A DNA stretch of 41,958 nucleotides from assembly GCA_964490895.1 (NCBI GenBank), contig CAZBEI010000112.1:1-41958 (forward strand), read 5' to 3'. The notes below the pieces were generated by a model, which made no database searches, was not told where the DNA came from, and was given only the letters and a program-made list of their open reading frames with translations. The DNA comes from JACRAO01 sp964490895. Its GTDB lineage: Bacteria; Bdellovibrionota; UBA1018. Of the stretch, positions 1 through 7,552 are shown in pieces. Position numbers and translations under genes: made by a program. How positions within the stretch are numbered: position 1 is the stretch's first letter; every line of letters begins with the position of its first letter.

Positions 1-204
1 TTCGATTGTAGCCCAGTTCTTGTAGTCATTGGCATAAGCTGGGTTGTAAAAGATATTGTCATTGCCGTCATAAAACCAACTTCCACGATCCAGGACCGCC
101 AAAGGATCCCCACTGCCCATCACGATTTGTCGTGCTTGCGATGCAAATGCATTCGAAGCGACCAACGTCATGAGAGCAATCATAATAATGTTAATGCGTT
201 TCAT
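1..204 (-). CDS. Exported protein, N-terminal part (runs off left edge)
   Basis: Only the first 68 codons are inside the window. The ATG at 204 is preceded by a strong AGGAGGGG ribosome site. The product begins with a clear Sec signal peptide: two basic residues, a hydrophobic core, and a likely cleavage after NAFA. The mature part starts SQARQIVMGSGDPL and is rich in Asn, Asp and aromatic residues. This is typical of an outer-membrane or periplasmic protein, but the family cannot be named from this fragment. It points away from the ROK kinase gene, with about 127 bp beyond that gene's stop. Confidence 0.7.
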   Translation of the reverse strand, partial: MKRINIIMIALMTLVASNAFASQARQIVMGSGDPLAVLDRGSWFYDGNDNIFYNPAYANDYKNWATIE

Positions 205-331
205 ATAACCCCTCCTTCAGGGAAAATTAGTTACAGTCAAAAAAATAACGAACTGATTTAAATATGATGATGAGGCCATCTCTATAGTTGTGTCAACGAA
301 TAAACGCTACGCCACCGGTTGTGTTAAATTT

Positions 332-1255
332 TTAGTAACGCCCAGCGTTTAATCCAACGAAAGCCCCACCCATAAGTCCCGCTGCATTTTTAAGCTGAGC
401 AAGTTTAATTTGAGGCATTTGATCAATGAAAGATCTTCTGTGTTTGAGGAGGATTTTTAACTCGCGCTTTGCAAGATTTAAAAATAAATCTGAAGCGCTT
501 GCAAAACTCCCTGTCAGCAAAACAATCTCTGGAGAGAAAGTGACACAATAGTTATGCAGTGCAACCGCAAAATAAAAAGCATATTCCTGAAATGCTAAAA
601 GTGCATTTTTGTCCTTATTTTTAGCTAATTTTATAATTTTAATCGGGTCTTTTGTAATGCCGTATTTTTGATAAAACCGTTCTCCAAAATTCTTCCCTGA
701 CAAATAAGCTTCTGCACATCCATGATTTCCGCATCCACAGGGTGCTGTTTTGTCAGCTGCGTTTAAGATGAGGTGACCCGCCTCGGTATGAAGCCCTCGT
801 CCCCCCCTGAGCAGTTTATTTTCGATCATCACTCCAGTTCCAAGTCCGGTTCCCAATGTCAAAATCATCGCACTCGAAAAGCCTTGGGCCCCCCCGATCC
901 AATGTTCTGCTAAAACCGAAGCAGCCGCGTCATTTTCGAGGTAAGTGGGAAGGCCGAGATTTTTTTTTATAAATTTTACGATTGGAACTTGCCCCAATAA
1001 TTTCCCCTGGAATTTCATATTCGTAGGATTGATTAAACGACCTTGTTCCGAATGCAAAGGTCCAGCAGAGGCAATTCCAATTCTGGAAATTTTTGGGAAT
1101 TCCTGTAGGAATTTTTTTCCAACTCTGACTAATACAGGGAGAATGTGTTCATTTTTATCTAAGGGCGTAAGAATTTTTTTAAAAACTCTACCTTTAGAGT
1201 TTACTACTGCGGCTCCGAGTTTAGTACCCCCTAAGTCATAGGCTAGGACAAACAT
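332..1255 (-). CDS. ROK-family sugar kinase (glucokinase-like)
   Basis: This 307-aa protein is probably a cytoplasmic ATP-dependent hexose or amino-sugar kinase. The N-terminus has the phosphate-binding motif DLGGTK at residues 8-13. A central LGTGLGTGV loop and the ROK zinc motif CGCGNHGCAEAYLSG follow, after GHLIL, which carries the zinc-binding His. Catalytic Asp lies in ENDAAAS. Length is normal for single-domain ROK enzymes, and there is no DNA-binding HTH, so it is a kinase rather than a ROK repressor. The substrate (glucose, fructose or N-acetylated sugars) is not resolved. It is divergent from ftsK, with only 24 bp between start codons. Confidence 0.88.
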   Translation of the reverse strand: MFVLAYDLGGTKLGAAVVNSKGRVFKKILTPLDKNEHILPVLVRVGKKFLQEFPKISRIGIASAGPLHSEQGRLINPTNMKFQGKLLGQVPIVKFIKKNLGLPTYLENDAAASVLAEHWIGGAQGFSSAMILTLGTGLGTGVMIENKLLRGGRGLHTEAGHLILNAADKTAPCGCGNHGCAEAYLSGKNFGERFYQKYGITKDPIKIIKLAKNKDKNALLAFQEYAFYFAVALHNYCVTFSPEIVLLTGSFASASDLFLNLAKRELKILLKHRRSFIDQMPQIKLAQLKNAAGLMGGAFVGLNAGRY

Positions 1256-1279
1256 GAATTAGCATGTACCATAGAAAGT

Positions 1280-3619
1280 ATGCGCACCAAAGCCCACAGT
1301 TTATTTAAACAAGAGCGAGGACTTGGGGTAGAATGCGGAAGTCTTTTTTTATTTGGATTTGCAGTTTTTACATTATTTTCACTTCTCACTTACCATACTT
1401 CGGACCCGTCTTTTTTTAGCAATGTGACAGGGCCTGCCCTAAATGCGTGCGGACGCATTGGAGCTTTTTTGTCTTCCTTGTTTTTCACCTCTTTGGGGCT
1501 GGGTGCTTTCTTGTTGCCAGCGCTCTTTGGTTTCATTGCAATCCATGTGATCGAACAGCAAGGCTGGATGAGAACCTTAGGAACCATCACTGGGATGGGG
1601 ATAGCGACTCTTTCTCTCACCGTTTTTTTAGCGCTTCAGTGGAAGTATTGGTCCTTTGCGGGGAGCCTCATGCTCACTGGAGGAACGTTGGGAGTTTGGT
1701 TTTCGGAAATGTTAATGAAAGAGTTTAATGCTCTGGGATCTTCCTTGGTGACACTGGTATTATTTTTCTTGTCTCTAGCGCTTTCGACTCCTTTGAGTAT
1801 TGCTCAGATGCTTGGAAAAGCGTTGAAATTTTTGGGACGAGCCCTCTGGCATACAACCCGAGTTTTGTGTTCCTATTTTGCTTTTCTGCTAGGCTTATTT
1901 GTGGTTCGGATTCATCAAAAGTGTTTAGACCGTCCAATAGAGACATTGGCTAGTTTGCCGGCAAGGGAGATCTTGATAAACGAGGATCTCACCCATTCTC
2001 ATATCCCCTCTTCTCATATCCCAGATCAGGGCCCAGAAATCGTGCCTCAAGACAAAGTTTTGACCTCAAACAAGCCACAAAAAATGGGGCCTTTGAAAAA
2101 AGGAGCTTGGAAGCTGCCCACGCTCGAGTTTCTGAAAAAACCACCGCTGATTGAGTCCTCCATTGATCGGGAAAAACTCATTCAAAATTCGCTGATTTTA
2201 AAACAAAAGTTTTTAGATTTCGGAATTGATGGCGAAGTTACAGCTGTGCGTCCTGGCCCTGTCATTACACTCTATGAGTTTCGCCCAGGCCCCGGCATAA
2301 AAGTCTCTCGAATTGCCGCTTTGGCGGATGATTTATCGATGGCGCTTTCTGCTCAAAGTGTGCGCATTTTAGCTCCGCTTCCAGGAAAATCAGTCGTCGG
2401 GATCGAAATCCCAAGCGAGTCTCGAGAGACCGTATACCTTCGCGAATTTCTTCAACACGGCGATTTTTTTAACTCAAAACACTCTATCCCCATTGTGATG
2501 GGCAAAGACATTGGGGGACAGGTGGTTTTATCTGATTTAGCTAGGATGCCCCATCTTTTATGTGCTGGACAAACGGGTTCTGGAAAATCTGTTTTTATGA
2601 ATGGGCTCATCTGTTCCTTATTTTACCGTTTTACACCGGATGAACTGCGGATGATCTTAGTAGACCCAAAGTTTATAGAGTTTAGAGCCTATCAAGATAT
2701 CCCTCACTTGCTCTTACCTGTTGTAGATGATCCGAAACAAGCTGCGACTGCCATGAAGTGGGCTGTCCGAGAGATGGATCGAAGGTACCGTATACTGGCC
2801 ATGATGGGAGCTCGGAATTTGGCTGGGTTTAATCAAAAAGTAGAAGAGATGGGAACGGATGTTATCCATGATCTGCTCTTTTCAGAAGAAAACCAAACGG
2901 ACCAATTGGCCCAACTTTCGGGTGCTGATTGGATCGAAGCCTTTGAGCCAGACAGCAACGGAGTACCCAGGATAGGCAAGCTTCCTTATATAGTGATTAT
3001 TATCGACGAGCTTGCTGATTTAATGATGGTTGCTAAAAAAGAAGTGGAGCTCTCAATTGCTCGAATTGCTCAAAAGGCAAGAGCTGCAGGGATCCACCTG
3101 ATTGCGGCAACTCAAAGGCCCTCTACCGATGTCATTACTGGACTCATTAAAGCCAACCTCCCCTCGCGAGTGTCCTTTCAGCTGGCTTCGTATGCGGATT
3201 CGAAAACTATTTTGGATCGTTCGGGTGCAGAAAGGTTAGTGGGGCAAGGCGACATGCTCTTTGCTCCTCCCGGAATGAGCCAACTTATTAGGTTGCATGG
3301 TCCCTATGTAGATGACGATGAAATTCATAAAATTGCTTCCTTTCTCAAATCCCAAGGCAAGCCAGTCTATCGAGACGAGATTTTGCTGGATACGGAGGAT
3401 GAAGACGCGGATTGGAATTCGGACTCGCAAGGAGGAGACGAACTTTATGACCAAGCTGTAGAACTCGTCAAACGAACAGGGCATGCTTCTGCAAGTTTTT
3501 TACAACGGCATTTGAAAATAGGATATAATCGGGCGGCAAGAATGATTGAAACCATGGAAGCTCGTGGAATGGTCAGTCCTGCAGAGGGTTCGAAACCACG
3601 CGAAATTTTATTACGATGA
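1280..3619 (+). CDS. ftsK: DNA translocase FtsK/SpoIIIE
   Basis: FtsK is the septal ATP-driven DNA pump that clears and resolves chromosome termini at division. The 779-aa protein has about four to five hydrophobic helices in residues 20-215, then a short charged linker, then the motor. Walker A is GQTGSGKS with the Lys at residue 436, and Walker B is VIIIDELADLM with Asp 576. The C-terminal winged-helix gamma domain (about residues 715-779, with the tail GMVSPAEGSKPREILL) would read polar KOPS-like sequences. The linker is short compared with E. coli FtsK. Between the Walker motifs is an acidic insertion (about residues 533-567). The stop overlaps the next start (ATGA). Confidence 0.95.
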   Translation: MRTKAHSLFKQERGLGVECGSLFLFGFAVFTLFSLLTYHTSDPSFFSNVTGPALNACGRIGAFLSSLFFTSLGLGAFLLPALFGFIAIHVIEQQGWMRTLGTITGMGIATLSLTVFLALQWKYWSFAGSLMLTGGTLGVWFSEMLMKEFNALGSSLVTLVLFFLSLALSTPLSIAQMLGKALKFLGRALWHTTRVLCSYFAFLLGLFVVRIHQKCLDRPIETLASLPAREILINEDLTHSHIPSSHIPDQGPEIVPQDKVLTSNKPQKMGPLKKGAWKLPTLEFLKKPPLIESSIDREKLIQNSLILKQKFLDFGIDGEVTAVRPGPVITLYEFRPGPGIKVSRIAALADDLSMALSAQSVRILAPLPGKSVVGIEIPSESRETVYLREFLQHGDFFNSKHSIPIVMGKDIGGQVVLSDLARMPHLLCAGQTGSGKSVFMNGLICSLFYRFTPDELRMILVDPKFIEFRAYQDIPHLLLPVVDDPKQAATAMKWAVREMDRRYRILAMMGARNLAGFNQKVEEMGTDVIHDLLFSEENQTDQLAQLSGADWIEAFEPDSNGVPRIGKLPYIVIIIDELADLMMVAKKEVELSIARIAQKARAAGIHLIAATQRPSTDVITGLIKANLPSRVSFQLASYADSKTILDRSGAERLVGQGDMLFAPPGMSQLIRLHGPYVDDDEIHKIASFLKSQGKPVYRDEILLDTEDEDADWNSDSQGGDELYDQAVELVKRTGHASASFLQRHLKIGYNRAARMIETMEARGMVSPAEGSKPREILLR

Positions 3620-3861
3620 TTTGGATTTTACTCACACTAAGTTTCACTCCGATGACGTTGGCTTCCGAAACTCCACAACCCGTTCAGAGTGTTCAGCCAC
3701 AGAAAGCTAAAAAAATAAGGAACGCCAAAAAATTAAAGGAAGGCAAAGTTCGTGAAAAAGAAGCAGAAGGAAGCCAAGCTCCCAATCGATTCGAAATGGA
3801 CCCCGTCATTAAAAGCAAGTATCAATCCAACGGAGTCCCCCTCGAAGTGGATCCGGATTAA
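3616..3861 (+). CDS. Small exported lysine-rich protein
   Basis: This 81-aa ORF starts at an ATG that overlaps the ftsK stop (ATGA), so it is probably translated by coupling. Residues 1-16 look like a signal peptide (MIWILLTLSFTPMTLA, cleavage before SETPQP). The mature part is low complexity: Pro/Gln-rich, then Lys/Glu-rich (KKIRNAKKLKEGKVREKE). The last 110 nt overlap the start of the cca gene in another frame. I do not recognise the family. It may be a short periplasmic protein, or mainly a translational bridge between ftsK and cca. Confidence 0.55.
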   Translation: MIWILLTLSFTPMTLASETPQPVQSVQPQKAKKIRNAKKLKEGKVREKEAEGSQAPNRFEMDPVIKSKYQSNGVPLEVDPD

Positions 3862-5197
3862 TCGCCCTTTTCCATTGCCAAATTATGTCAGAGAAGCTTT
3901 AGACCTGCTCGACAAGGCTGGCCATGTAGCCTATGTGGTCGGTGGAGGTGTCCGAGATTTTTTACTCCACAGAGAGACCAAAGATCATGATATAGCCACC
4001 AATGCGACTCCAGATGAGATCGAGAAACTTTTTCCAAGGTCCGTACAGGTGGGCAAGGCTTTTGGAGTTTTTAAAATTCCAATCACGGGTTGTGTCTATC
4101 CACTGGAGATCGCTTCTTTTAGACGGGATTTAGAGTACGAAGATCACAGACACCCCAAGGGAGTGGTGCCGGCCAGCCCACTCGAAGACGCAGAGCGCAG
4201 AGATTTTACAATCAACGGGCTTTTTTTTGACCCTAAAACTTCGCGCATTTTAGATTCTGTTGGGGGGATGGCCGATTTAAAACAAAAAGTGGTGCGGGCC
4301 ATCGGGGACCCCACAGAAAGATTGAGAGAAGATGCTCTCCGGCTTTTGAGAGCCATTCGATTTACAGTAGCTCTTGATTTTGAGCTCGATTCAAAAACGC
4401 AGGCAGCAGTGGGTGTTTTGGCAAAATTCATTTCGAAAATCAGTTCGGAAAGAATTCGAGAAGAATTAAATCTAATGTTAACAGGTCCAAATCCAGAAAA
4501 AGCGCTTAAGCTTTTGTCGGATTTAAAGTTATTGGGATTTATTTTACCTGAGCTTGAGATGTTAAAGGGAGTCGAGCAATCTCCGCTCTATCATCCGGAG
4601 GGGGATGTCTGGGTCCATACTTTGAAGGTCATGGAAAATCTTGCCAAACAAAACCCTCTTCGAGATCCCATCACTGCCTGGGGGGCTCTTTTGCATGATG
4701 TGGGCAAACCTGTGGCAGCCCGTCGGAGTGAGGGAAAAAATTTTATAGGCCATGAGGTCGATGGTTCCAAAATCGCAGTCAAAATTTGTCAAAGATTAAA
4801 AATGTCTAAACATGAGACAGATCTCATCCTTTCGATCATCGAAGATCACCTCAAGTTCAAAGATGTTTTCCAAATGAGGGAGTCAACTTTAAAAAGGTTT
4901 GTGAGTCAAGAAGGTTTCGAAAAATTGCTCCGTGTGCATCATGCGGATTCGGTCTCCTCGGATGGGAACCTGGCTTTTTACGAATTTTGTCAGACTTACT
5001 ATAAAGACTATCAAAAAGAGCTTCTCGAAAAATCTGTAGAAAAACTAATTTCGGGTGAAGATCTCATTCAATTGGGGCTAAAGCCTGGGCCAAAATTTTC
5101 TGAGATTCTAAGAACAGTCGAAGACTTGACGCTCGAAAAGAAGCTTAAATCAAAAGACGAAGCGTTAGAGTTTGTACTTAAAAATTTTGTGAAATAA
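3752..5197 (+). CDS. cca: CCA tRNA nucleotidyltransferase / poly(A) polymerase family, with HD domain
   Basis: This enzyme adds or repairs the 3' CCA end of tRNAs, or adds poly(A) in the PcnB branch. The class II nucleotidyltransferase head has VVGGGVRDFLL and the metal-binding DHDIATNATP. The neck (ERLREDALRLLRAIRF) and an HD domain (WVHTLKVMENL, ALLHDVGKP) follow. The chosen start is a GTG at 3752 with AAAGGAAGG about 9 nt upstream. The first ~45 residues are not conserved-looking, and a TTG within FPLPNYV would be an alternative start. It overlaps the previous ORF by 110 nt. CCA-adding activity is favoured by the HD domain but is not proven. Confidence 0.88.
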   Translation: MKKKQKEAKLPIDSKWTPSLKASINPTESPSKWIRINRPFPLPNYVREALDLLDKAGHVAYVVGGGVRDFLLHRETKDHDIATNATPDEIEKLFPRSVQVGKAFGVFKIPITGCVYPLEIASFRRDLEYEDHRHPKGVVPASPLEDAERRDFTINGLFFDPKTSRILDSVGGMADLKQKVVRAIGDPTERLREDALRLLRAIRFTVALDFELDSKTQAAVGVLAKFISKISSERIREELNLMLTGPNPEKALKLLSDLKLLGFILPELEMLKGVEQSPLYHPEGDVWVHTLKVMENLAKQNPLRDPITAWGALLHDVGKPVAARRSEGKNFIGHEVDGSKIAVKICQRLKMSKHETDLILSIIEDHLKFKDVFQMRESTLKRFVSQEGFEKLLRVHHADSVSSDGNLAFYEFCQTYYKDYQKELLEKSVEKLISGEDLIQLGLKPGPKFSEILRTVEDLTLEKKLKSKDEALEFVLKNFVK

Positions 5198-5226
5198 ATT
5201 CTGCATACGCAAAATTTATAAGGTGT

Positions 5227-5258
5227 TATACTGTTCACATAATAAAAAAGGGGGAAAC
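5227..5258 (+). promoter_or_regulatory. Possible promoter and ribosome site of the 5263 lipoprotein gene
   Basis: The 65-bp gap after cca contains TATACT at 5227-5232 and an AAAAAAGGGGGAAA purine run (about 5246-5257) just before the ATG at 5263. No good -35 box is visible at standard spacing, so the promoter is weakly supported. The ribosome site is strong. Confidence 0.3.
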
Positions 5259-5262
5259 TATC

Positions 5263-6687
5263 ATGACCGGATATTTTAATTTTATTTTACTGCTTGTCTT
5301 GCCATTGGTTTTATCTTGTTCAAAAAATAGTGACAGTTCAAGTTCCACAACAGCTGCAGTATTTACGATCAACGGAAATGTGCCAGCAGGGTCTTTGGCT
5401 TACAATTTTACTGACGGAAAAATTATTCCGGAGGCTTTAAACATCACCCATGTCATGGCTGTCAATCCATCCTCTGCCAATGCCAAAAGAGTGCTTGCAA
5501 CCCTTGATAGCAGCGGTAAATATGCCCTCCCCGTTGATGGAAATCGACCCTGGATTTTAGTTTATATCGACAGTACAAAAACAGGTGCAAATATGGTTCA
5601 GGGAATTTTTAGATCAAGTACTTTAGACTCCATCACTCCAGAAAAAACGAGTGGCTCCATCGATTTAGGATCTTCTTCGTTTTCGAATGGAGTTGCTTCG
5701 ATAGGGCTTGCTTATGCTGATCTTTTGAGTGGTCTGGGATTAAGTACCGACGTGGCGTCTTTTCTGGGATCCGTAGACGATCTTTGTCTCAGGTACGTCA
5801 ATCCAGATATCGATGGAGACGGAACGATAGACGCACTCCAGAGCAATCGAAATTTTATGTTTGATTTTCACGTCAGGTACAATCAAAAAAACAGCGGGAG
5901 CACCAATGCCACCATCAGTGATATTATCGGAAAATTTTTAGGCAATACAACTTCGATTACCTATACTGGAACCGGGATTTATATCTCCTATGATACGAGC
6001 TTTAGCTCTTCCGATCCTACGACTGGGAGTGTGACTTTTCCGGGTACTCTTTTTTATCAAGCTTCGGGTGGAGGAACGACTTCTGGAACGTCGATTTCTG
6101 GAGCTAATTTGTCGACCCTCAGTTATGGAGGCAATGGCCGCTCTTTTGGAGTGGGAGTGACTGATACCAGTAATAATATCCCAAGCGGGACTTACACAGC
6201 CACTATTGGCGGTAAAACTTTGACTTTTACCAATGTCCAAACAAGAGCCAATGCTGATTTGGTGGCTGCAAAAAATGTCATAGCCCCTTTTGTGAGTGTT
6301 GTGCCAGTGGTGTCTGGCTGTACTTCTAGCTGCGCCATTGCAAGTATTGATTACAAGTGGAAAAAAAGAACTTCGGATGGTACGGCATGGGTCGACGCCA
6401 CTTTGGAGGAGATTGCTCTCATGGTTTCTGACTCAGGTGCTTTTGTGAGCATTCGTTACAATAAAGACAATGCGTCTGATACCTCTGTTGGAATTACAAT
6501 CCCCATGACCGCAGTGAGCGGGAGTTTGGCCTGGAATACCACCAATGCTAGAATCAGTGGAATTTCGGAAAGCACCTTTAACTCCATGACTACTAATCAA
6601 CTCTGTCACTTCGGTCTCAGCTATGACGACAAAATTGGGATGAGGATGTTTTGGGGTATTGAGAATGCTGCGGGGACGTGTAGTTAG
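5263..6687 (+). CDS. Large secreted lipoprotein, unknown function
   Basis: This 474-aa protein starts with a lipoprotein signal peptide ending in the lipobox LVLSC (Cys about residue 19), followed by a Ser-rich linker (SKNSDSSSSTT). The rest is rich in Ser, Thr, Gly and Asn, with short beta-strand-like segments. An acidic stretch, DIDGDGTID, near residue 183 resembles a calcium-binding loop. A paired-Cys patch (SGCTSSCAIAS) lies near residue 352. It is probably anchored at the outer membrane and surface- or periplasm-facing. No enzymatic motif is visible. It has its own upstream signals and is convergent with the VapC gene. Confidence 0.75.
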   Translation: MTGYFNFILLLVLPLVLSCSKNSDSSSSTTAAVFTINGNVPAGSLAYNFTDGKIIPEALNITHVMAVNPSSANAKRVLATLDSSGKYALPVDGNRPWILVYIDSTKTGANMVQGIFRSSTLDSITPEKTSGSIDLGSSSFSNGVASIGLAYADLLSGLGLSTDVASFLGSVDDLCLRYVNPDIDGDGTIDALQSNRNFMFDFHVRYNQKNSGSTNATISDIIGKFLGNTTSITYTGTGIYISYDTSFSSSDPTTGSVTFPGTLFYQASGGGTTSGTSISGANLSTLSYGGNGRSFGVGVTDTSNNIPSGTYTATIGGKTLTFTNVQTRANADLVAAKNVIAPFVSVVPVVSGCTSSCAIASIDYKWKKRTSDGTAWVDATLEEIALMVSDSGAFVSIRYNKDNASDTSVGITIPMTAVSGSLAWNTTNARISGISESTFNSMTTNQLCHFGLSYDDKIGMRMFWGIENAAGTCS

Positions 6688-6778
6688 GCTCTGTTTTAGG
6701 GCCTGTCCCAAGCTTTCCATTTTGGAATGACATACTCCAAAAAATAGTCTGTAATGGAGAAATGACTTCCAGAATAGA

Positions 6779-6806
6779 AAAAGGCTTTTGTTGTGTGTGT
6801 AGGTGA
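6779..6806. repeat. Left copy of 28-bp perfect direct repeat flanking the VapBC module
   Basis: The 28 bases beginning AAAAGGCTTTTGTTG and ending GTGTAGGTGA are identical to 7605-7632. This copy sits in the intergenic space 3 bp beyond the VapC stop. On the minus strand it reads YTHNKSL, the same peptide as near the C-terminus of the NFACT gene, so it is a displaced fragment of that gene. Confidence 0.9.
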
Positions 6807-6808
6807 GG

Positions 6809-7198
6809 CTACTTCGCCATTTTAGGAATTTGTGGGATGGCGTCAAAGTGAGCGTCTTTTGAAAATAAAACACAATCATGTTGAAGCGCTAAAGCTGCAA
6901 TCCAAAGGTCATTAGTTGGAATGATGATCCCTTGCTTTTTTAACTCAATGTGGATGCGTGCAAAATAATGAGAGGTTTGTTCATCCACGCTTAGAGCCTT
7001 AACTCGGGGAGAACCTAGAAATCGGATCAGATGGGCTTCGTTTTCTTTTGCTTTGGTGCCGAATAAAAAACCGCTTCTTAACTCTCCTAAAACAATAGCA
7101 GGAACAAAAATCAGATCTGCAAATTTTAAAATTTTCAGTACGGATTTTTCGCCTCTAGCAGCACTACTGTAAATGTTAGTATCCATGAGAAGCTTCAT
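6809..7198 (-). CDS. vapC: PIN-domain ribonuclease toxin, VapC family
   Basis: VapC toxins are Mg2+-dependent RNases that typically cut tRNA or rRNA when released from their antitoxin. The 129-aa protein has all four PIN acidic residues: Asp6 (MDTNIY), Glu39 (VLGELRSG), Asp97 (PTNDLWIAALAL) and Asp115 (FSKDAHFD). The complete active site suggests a functional toxin. It lies 3 bp downstream of its antitoxin gene in one operon. The module sits between two 28-bp repeats, suggesting it arrived as a unit. Confidence 0.9.
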   Translation of the reverse strand: MKLLMDTNIYSSAARGEKSVLKILKFADLIFVPAIVLGELRSGFLFGTKAKENEAHLIRFLGSPRVKALSVDEQTSHYFARIHIELKKQGIIIPTNDLWIAALALQHDCVLFSKDAHFDAIPQIPKMAK

Positions 7199-7201
7199 TT
7201 T

Positions 7202-7471
7202 TTATTTATCATTGACCCAAAGTTCTTCATCTATTTTTTCGAAGTCAGCGATAGCTTTATCAAACTCAGGGTCTTCTACCCAGCTTCCAAATAAAAAATC
7301 TAAATCATGATACTCTCTGGGTTCTGCCCGAAGACCCGCCCCAAGCATAATGATTTCAATAAGCATTGCATTTAATGACTTGCTTTCCTGGCGTGCTTTT
7401 TTTCTTAACATCTGGTCTAGATCCTTAGGAATATTTCGGATAGTGTACTGAACATTTTGCATTCTATTCAT
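7202..7471 (-). CDS. vapB: Antitoxin of the VapBC/FitAB type (ribbon-helix-helix)
   Basis: This 89-aa protein has an N-terminal Arc/FitA-like ribbon-helix-helix: the beta strand YTIRNIPKDLDQML, then the helix RKKARQESKSLNAMLIEII. The acidic, Trp-containing tail (LFGSWVEDPEFDKAIADF) is the usual toxin-wrapping region. It should neutralise the adjacent PIN toxin and repress the operon as a dimer. The start could be the ATG at 7471 (MNRMQ) or the internal Met 4. A near-perfect palindrome upstream is a candidate operator. Confidence 0.85.
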   Translation of the reverse strand: MNRMQNVQYTIRNIPKDLDQMLRKKARQESKSLNAMLIEIIMLGAGLRAEPREYHDLDFLFGSWVEDPEFDKAIADFEKIDEELWVNDK

Positions 7472-7514
7472 GCCTACATTGTATCAATAACAGCAGGCAA
7501 AAGATACTTATTTT

Positions 7515-7528
7515 CCTGCATATACAGG
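7515..7528. promoter_or_regulatory. Candidate operator of the vapBC module
   Basis: CCTGCATATACAGG is a 14-bp near-perfect palindrome (arms CCTG/CAGG with a TA-rich centre) lying 44 bp upstream of the antitoxin start. Ribbon-helix-helix antitoxins usually bind such short inverted repeats. Binding is inferred. Confidence 0.4.
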
Positions 7529-7552
7529 TATTTTTTATTTAAGTATTTGTTT

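Noticed and set aside
6433..6879. 148-codon minus-strand ORF across the end of the lipoprotein and vapC
   Set aside because: It reads through the displaced NFACT fragment at 6779-6806 and antisense to the lipoprotein; the frame is a side effect of the repeat rather than a gene.
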